A stretch of 36,636 bases of DNA from JAUWNP01 sp034430655 (lineage in GTDB: Bacteria > Chloroflexota > Anaerolineae > B4-G1), in NCBI GenBank assembly GCA_034430655.1, contig DAOUEC010000212.1, forward strand, positions 1 to 36,636, read 5' to 3'. The number at the start of each line of letters is the position of its first letter. Position 1 is the first letter of the stretch. Both the position numbers and the translations under genes were made by a program. Below, in pieces: positions 32,871 to 36,636 of this stretch. The notes below the pieces were generated by a model. That model was not told the origin of the DNA. It was given only the letters and a program-made list of their open reading frames with translations, and did not search any database.

Positions 32871-33497
32871 TTACACCCCCGACATTTCGCGCATCGGCCG
32901 CCAACTCATCCGGTGGATGGGCGAGGGCCCCAGGCGGGCCAGCGCCTCCCGGTGTTGCGGCGTGCCGTACCCCTTGTGGCGGGCAAAGCCGTAGCCAGGG
33001 AAGTCCCCATCCAGCACGACCATCAGCCGGTCGCGGGTCACCTTGGCGACGACGCTGGCAGAGGCGACGCTCAGACAATGAACGTCCGCCTTCGGCAGTG
33101 CCCGCTGGGGCAGGGTCAAATCCGGCAGGCGCACGTAGTCCACCAGCAGCGCGTCCACCCGGCCGTCCAGCCAGGCCACGGCGCGGGCCATCGCCTGCCG
33201 CGTAGCCGGTACGATCCCCACCTCGTCCACCTCGGCCGGCGTGGCCCAGCCCACTCCTACCGCCTCCGCCACCCCCAGGATGCGCGGCAGGAGCATCTCC
33301 CGCCGAGCCGGGCTCAGTTGCTTGGAATCGCGCACGCCGGTCAGCAGGTCAAGCAGGTTAGTTCGGTCGAGTGGGAGGATCACCGCCGCTGCACAGACCG
33401 GCCCGGCCCACGCTCCGCGCCCTGCCTCGTCCAGGCCGGCTACGCGGGTGTAGCCGGTGGTGTATAGGGCTAGTTCCTCGTGAAGGTCAGGCAGCAT
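32871..33497 (-). CDS. rnhB: Ribonuclease HII
   Basis: Removes RNA from RNA-DNA hybrids. DEDD residues are visible in GLDEAGRGAWAGP, RDSKQLSPARR and ALLVDYVRLP; the ADVHCLSVASASVVAKVTRDR segment is standard. With ATG 33497 the length is 208, normal for the family. The frame is open to a GTG at 33539, but those 14 residues (AQPETWNLKRKT) are translated repeat and neither start has a clear ribosome site. It sits between glycosyltransferase genes with a stop-to-start junction to the next, so it is expressed with the polysaccharide cluster. Confidence 0.92.
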   Translation of the reverse strand: MLPDLHEELALYTTGYTRVAGLDEAGRGAWAGPVCAAAVILPLDRTNLLDLLTGVRDSKQLSPARREMLLPRILGVAEAVGVGWATPAEVDEVGIVPATRQAMARAVAWLDGRVDALLVDYVRLPDLTLPQRALPKADVHCLSVASASVVAKVTRDRLMVVLDGDFPGYGFARHKGYGTPQHREALARLGPSPIHRMSWRPMREMSGV

Positions 33498-33506
33498 TTG
33501 GGTTTT

Positions 33507-33572
33507 ACGTTTCAGGTTCCAGGTTTCAGGTTGCGCCACCTGGGGGATAACTTGAGACCTGAAACCTGGAAC
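33507..33572. repeat. Inverted GTTTCAGG-type repeat upstream of rnhB
   Basis: GTTTCAGGTTCCAGG units (33508-33532) face ACCTGAAACCTGGAAC (33556-33571). It belongs to the glyQS linker family. It fills the gap between rnhB and the next gene, and ends inside the latter's TAG stop. Confidence 0.8.
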
Positions 33573-34303
33573 TACTTATCATAAAGGCCAGCGTGGCCGT
33601 TGCGGCGGATACGGAGGACCTCCAGCAGCATGCTCCACGAATCGCGGACGGCGCTGATGCGGCTGCCCTCGCCGTAATACCAGCGAATGGGGACCTCGAT
33701 AACCCGATAGCCGTGCCGGAGAGCGATATGGAGAATCTCCACGTCAAATGCCCATCCGTCAATCTTCTGGATGGCGAAGACGTCGCGGGCCACTTCCCGG
33801 CGGAAGCATTTGAAGCCACACTGGGTATCCTGGATATCAGGCACAGCCAGCAGGCGCACGATAAAGTTGAAGACCCGTCCCATCAGGTGGCGGTACCAGG
33901 GCTCGTTGTAGCGCACTGCGCCTGGGGCTTCGCGGGAGGCGATGGCGACGTCGTAGCCGGAGAGGGCAGGGGGAAGGAACTTAGTGATCTCCTCTACGGG
34001 CATCGCCCTATCGGCATCGTAGATGAGAAGGTACTCGCCCTGGCCCTCCATCATTCCCTTGCGCACCGCTGCCCCCTTGCCCCGGATGGGCTGATAGAGC
34101 AAGGAAACGAAGGGATGCCCGGCGGCTATCTCGCGCACGACGTCGGGGGTGCCATCGGTGCTGGCGTTGTCCACCACCAGCACCTCCACCGGGTAGTCCT
34201 GCGCCTCGGCGAAGGCTACCACCTGCGGCAGCGTTGTCGGCAGGCGATGTTCCTCGTTGTAGGCCGGGATTATGATCGTCAGTAGCGGGCTATTCTGGTC
34301 TAT
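33572..34303 (-). CDS. Glycosyltransferase family 2 (dolichol-phosphate-mannose synthase type), AUA start likely
   Basis: GT-A sugar transferase that probably moves a sugar onto a lipid carrier. The conserved strand LLTIIIPAYNEEHRLPTTLPQVVAFAEAQ lies upstream of the first GTG (34222), and the region back to an in-frame TGA contains no ATG, GTG or TTG. ATA at 34303 sits 5 nt after GAGGTG and gives 243 residues. Other motifs: VLVVDNASTDGTPDVV, YLLIYDADRAMP, DTQCGFKCFRR, and GWAFDVEILHIALRHGYRVIEVPIRWYY. So AUA initiation (or a sequence error) is proposed. The conventional start at 34222 would delete the nucleotide-binding strand. It is part of the polysaccharide cluster. Confidence 0.82.
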   Translation of the reverse strand: MDQNSPLLTIIIPAYNEEHRLPTTLPQVVAFAEAQDYPVEVLVVDNASTDGTPDVVREIAAGHPFVSLLYQPIRGKGAAVRKGMMEGQGEYLLIYDADRAMPVEEITKFLPPALSGYDVAIASREAPGAVRYNEPWYRHLMGRVFNFIVRLLAVPDIQDTQCGFKCFRREVARDVFAIQKIDGWAFDVEILHIALRHGYRVIEVPIRWYYGEGSRISAVRDSWSMLLEVLRIRRNGHAGLYDK

Positions 34304-34347
34304 GGCTACACCTCAACCTGTAGGTTTGTCAGTGGGCCGATCAGTCA

Positions 34348-34424
34348 CCTGAAGTGCGGAGGCACTATCGCCGATGACAGGATAGGCGGACTTCGGCTCC
34401 CGCCAGTATGATACCCGCTTCAGG
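34348..34424. promoter_or_regulatory. Candidate structured RNA (four-way junction fold)
   Basis: An outer stem CCTGAAG (34348-34354) with CTTCAGG (34418-34424) encloses three abutting hairpins: GTGC/GCAC (34354-34365), CTATC/GATAG (34365-34385) and GGCGG/CCGCC (34385-34404). On the plus strand the last has a C(UUCG)G loop. It fills most of the 116-nt gap before the 34303 gene and overlaps the last codon of the preceding one. I recognise no known class; either strand could be the functional one. Confidence 0.45.
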
Positions 34425-35394
34425 AACTTTCGTCAACCCCTTTCAGGATACTTTCGAGATACGACCGGTCAACGGTTCTACTACGTTGCACCGTCCGCCG
34501 CTTACGGAGCATCCTGGGGATGCCCAACAGTCCCGCCAGTTGGCCGCGCAGGCGGGCCCGCGCCGCTGCCCCCCGCCAGGCTCGCAGCGCCTCGGCGGTG
34601 ATGCGCAGTTGCGCCCGCAGGATCGCCCGCCAGTGAGTCCGCCAGAGGTCACCAGGGTAGTCCTTGGCCAGCAGGTAGATGAAGTTGCGCCCATCGTAGA
34701 AACTGGCGGTCACTCCCCCGCCGGTGGCGCTCAACTTGTGGTAGACGACGGCGCAGGGGGCATAGACGCAGCGCCAGCAGGCCAACTGCGCCCGCCAGGC
34801 CAGGTCCACATCCTCGCAGGAGAAGAAGAAGTCCTCGTCCAACAGGCCCACCTGGTCCAGCATGGCCTTCTGATAAACCGCACTACCTCCACAGGCGCTG
34901 AAGACGGCCTCTTCGCGGTCGTACTGGCCCTCGTCCCGCTGCCACACCCCCCGATTGCCGGGGATGCCATCCACGCGGTAGAAATCGCCTGCCGTGTGGA
35001 AGATGTCGCGCCGGTCGAAGAGGAGCATCTTGGAGGCGACGATCCCCGCCTCCGGGTGCCGCTGGAAGGCGGCCACGATCTCATCCAGCCAATGCGGATC
35101 GGTCTCGGTGTCGTTGTTCAGGAGGACGACGAACTCCCCCTGTGCGGATTTTATCCCGGCGTTGCAGGCCCCCGCGAAGCCCCGGTTCTCCCCCAGCGTC
35201 AGCACCTGCACCTCGGGATAGTGGCAGGCCAGCAGCTCCAGCGACCCGTCGGTGGAGCCGTTGTCGGCGACGATGACCTCGAAGTCGCGGAAGGTCTGGC
35301 AGCGCAGGCTCTCCAGGCAGGTGGGGAGGTGGTGCACACCGTTCCAATTAGGAATGACGATAGAGACAAGCGGGATTGGGGTTTCAGGTTCCAC
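34420..35394 (-). CDS. Glycosyltransferase family 2 (rhamnosyltransferase-like)
   Basis: GT-A transferase of 324 residues. PLVSIVIPNWNGVHHLPTCLESLRCQTF, IVADNGSTDGSLELL, NRGFAGACNAGI, and the metal-binding VLLNNDTETDPHWL (DxD) are present; FFFSCEDVDLAWRAQLACWR is the conserved acceptor-side motif of WbbL-type rhamnosyltransferases. Neighbouring rmlD supports dTDP-rhamnose as donor, though this is inference. The start is GTG 35394, 3 nt after the rmlD stop inside a short repeat. The C-terminal 90 residues are basic and may associate with the membrane. Confidence 0.88.
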   Translation of the reverse strand: MEPETPIPLVSIVIPNWNGVHHLPTCLESLRCQTFRDFEVIVADNGSTDGSLELLACHYPEVQVLTLGENRGFAGACNAGIKSAQGEFVVLLNNDTETDPHWLDEIVAAFQRHPEAGIVASKMLLFDRRDIFHTAGDFYRVDGIPGNRGVWQRDEGQYDREEAVFSACGGSAVYQKAMLDQVGLLDEDFFFSCEDVDLAWRAQLACWRCVYAPCAVVYHKLSATGGGVTASFYDGRNFIYLLAKDYPGDLWRTHWRAILRAQLRITAEALRAWRGAAARARLRGQLAGLLGIPRMLRKRRTVQRSRTVDRSYLESILKGVDESS

Positions 35395-35408
35395 GTTTCA
35401 GGTTTCAG
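35381..35408. repeat. Short GTTTCAGG repeat at the rmlD-glycosyltransferase junction
   Basis: Three units (GTTTCAGGTTCCAC, GTTTCAGGTTTCAG). They supply the last codons and stop of rmlD and the GTG start and first residues (MEPETP) of the next gene. Confidence 0.75.
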
Positions 35409-36261
35409 ATTGCAGGAATTCTGCCAGAGCATCTTGCCAGGGGCGGAGGGCGATGCCCAGCGCGGCAGCGGCGGTATTGGCCAGGGGGGCGAAGCGCGGA
35501 GGGGTGGAGGCACGCTGGAACCCGGCCAGGGTGATGGGCTCGACGGGCACGTGTCCCCGCCCGCTGATGCACAGGATTTCACGGGCGAAGTCGTAGCGGG
35601 AGCAGTGGCCCGCGTTGGTGAGATGATAGACGCCGTAGGCCCCGGTGCGGATGAGGGCGGCAAGAGCCGCTGCCAGGTCAGGCGCGTAGGTGGGGTTGCC
35701 CACCTCGTCGGTCACTACCCGCAGTGCGCCGCCCTGTGCTGAGCCCGTCGAAGCATCGTCGGCCAACTGGATGATGCGGTGAGGGTTGCTGAAGTTGCGC
35801 CCGCCGTGGGCGTACAGCCAGGCGGTACGGGCGATGTAGAAGCGGGTGAGCAGGTGGCGCACGAACCACTCCCCGGCCGCCTTCGACCGGGCGTAAGGGT
35901 TGATGGGATGGGGCAGGTCCCACTCCCGGTAGGGCTCCGTGGCCGTGCCATCGAAGACCTCATTGGTGCTGATGTAGACCATCGCCGCGCCGCAGGCTGC
36001 GCAGGCCAGGGCGATGTTTTGCGTGCCCAGCGCATTGACACAATAGGCATGCTCCGGGTCGCGGGCGCAGCCATCCACGTCGGTCCAGGCAGCGGCGTGG
36101 ATCACCACCTCGGGGGCGAAGCCAGCGATGGCCGCAGCGATGGCCGCCCGGTCGGTGATGTCCAGTTCCGGCAAATCGCAGCCTGCCAGCGTGTGCTCGG
36201 CCAGCGCCGCGTAGAGCGCACGTCCCAGTTGTCCTTTGCAGCCGGTGATAAAGATGCGCAT
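35398..36261 (-). CDS. rmlD: dTDP-4-dehydrorhamnose reductase
   Basis: Last step of dTDP-L-rhamnose synthesis, 287 residues. Rossmann NADPH motif MRIFITGCKGQLGRAL, AAWTDVDGCARDPEHAYCVNALGTQNIA, catalytic YISTNEVFDGTATEPYREWDLPHPINPYARSKAAGE (YxxxK), and GNPTYAPDLAAAL. The STNEVF segment replaces the usual STDYVF. About ten residues, DASTGSAQGG (near 176), are encoded by a dispersed repeat in the loop before LRVVTDEVGNPT. ATG 36261 follows GAGGTG. It is the first gene of the polysaccharide cluster in this window. Confidence 0.93.
   Translation of the reverse strand: MRIFITGCKGQLGRALYAALAEHTLAGCDLPELDITDRAAIAAAIAGFAPEVVIHAAAWTDVDGCARDPEHAYCVNALGTQNIALACAACGAAMVYISTNEVFDGTATEPYREWDLPHPINPYARSKAAGEWFVRHLLTRFYIARTAWLYAHGGRNFSNPHRIIQLADDASTGSAQGGALRVVTDEVGNPTYAPDLAAALAALIRTGAYGVYHLTNAGHCSRYDFAREILCISGRGHVPVEPITLAGFQRASTPPRFAPLANTAAAALGIALRPWQDALAEFLQSET
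35733..35755. repeat. Dispersed short repeat in rmlD
   Basis: CTGTGCTGAGCCCGTCGAAG read on the plus strand. By memory this word is common in intergenic regions of Chloroflexota and other genomes. It is translated in frame as STGSAQG. Confidence 0.6.
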
Positions 36262-36636
36262 AGAATCACCTCGCCGGGGATAAGGTCTTTGCTAATCTGG
36301 CTCTACGCGGATTCGTGGGGTGCTCTAAGCGGGCGTGCCGCCCGCGCCCCACATCTGGTGGATAAACTGTGTCTCGGCCCCCACAGACGGGGATGGCACA
36401 TCCCCTTTGAGCACATTTACCCCGCGTTTCCACGTAGACCCGCTAATCTTAACACAAACTGGACGAAAGGGCTAGTACAACCATCACATCTCGCGGTATC
36501 GGAGTCCCCAATGGTCTAGAGGGAGCCTCGCAGCGGCTCCGAAAGGCTGTTGTGCGATCTTGAGAGTGTGGTATCATATCTACAACAGCCGATGTGTCTG
36601 ACTGTTCAGCGTTGCACGTTAACAGACGAATAGCGT
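36262..36636. other. Intergenic end of window with three inverted repeats
   Basis: No ORF I can support. Hairpins: GTGGGG/CCCCAC enclosing GCGGGCG/CGCCCGC (36315-36352), GGGGATG/CATCCCC (36389-36405), GGAGCC/GGCTCC (36522-36540), and a nine-base pair GGCTGTTGT/ACAACAGCC (36545-36553, 36582-36590). A weak plus-strand promoter (TTGTGC, 16 nt, TATCAT near 36573) may point out of the window. The rmlD transcript should start somewhere here on the minus strand, but I see no consensus promoter. Confidence 0.5.

Noticed and set aside
34348..34424. A tRNA or tRNA-like gene
   Set aside because: The seven-pair outer stem invites this, but arm lengths, loop sizes and the missing T-loop sequence rule out a tRNA.

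Overview
This is a GC-rich bacterial chromosome segment made mostly of housekeeping and envelope genes. The fused glycyl-tRNA synthetase, two branched-chain amino acid ABC operons with lipoprotein receptors, a zinc-ribbon/TPR/propeller protein and many short palindromic repeats fit a Chloroflexota (Anaerolineae-like) genome. That placement is inference from gene content and has not been checked with a marker tree.

Layout. (1) 1-4900, minus strand: the 5' part of dnaG, cut by the window edge, and ppdK (pyruvate phosphate dikinase), whose real start is a GTG behind a strong Shine-Dalgarno. (2) 4850-17108, plus strand: a small membrane protein, then two complete tandem high-affinity branched-chain amino acid transporters, each ordered receptor-livH-livM-livG-livF. 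The first receptor is unusual: two near-duplicate periplasmic binding domains in one lipoprotein. Both operons carry a GC-rich hairpin plus a pair of 15-nt palindromes between receptor and livH. (3) 17113-23779, minus strand: a four-tRNA cluster (Pro, Gly, Ile-CAU, Gln), glmU, cdd, recO and a glyQS fusion. The tRNA-Ile(CAU) gene is split by a group I intron of about 240 nt. (4) 23820-27338: two genes diverging from back-to-back promoters, a membrane-anchored zinc-ribbon/TPR/beta-propeller protein (minus) and a membrane-anchored metallophosphoesterase (plus). (5) 27350-36261, minus strand: a surface-polysaccharide cluster (rmlD, three glycosyltransferases, two Wzz-like proteins, a CapB-type kinase, a long-form RmlA) with rnhB embedded. 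It is interrupted by a frameshifted four-helix-bundle gene and ends in a small toxin-antitoxin-like pair.

A theme runs through the right two thirds. Short quasi-palindromic repeats, built from 6-10 nt units arranged as inverted arms, lie between genes and are also translated in frame inside glyQS (twice), glmU, a glycosyltransferase, rmlD and the phosphoesterase. Together with the intron, the double-receptor lipoprotein, the repeat-flanked four-helix-bundle gene and an unexplained four-helix-junction fold at 34348-34424, these are the places most worth a second look. No CRISPR array, rRNA, transposase or prophage gene was seen.
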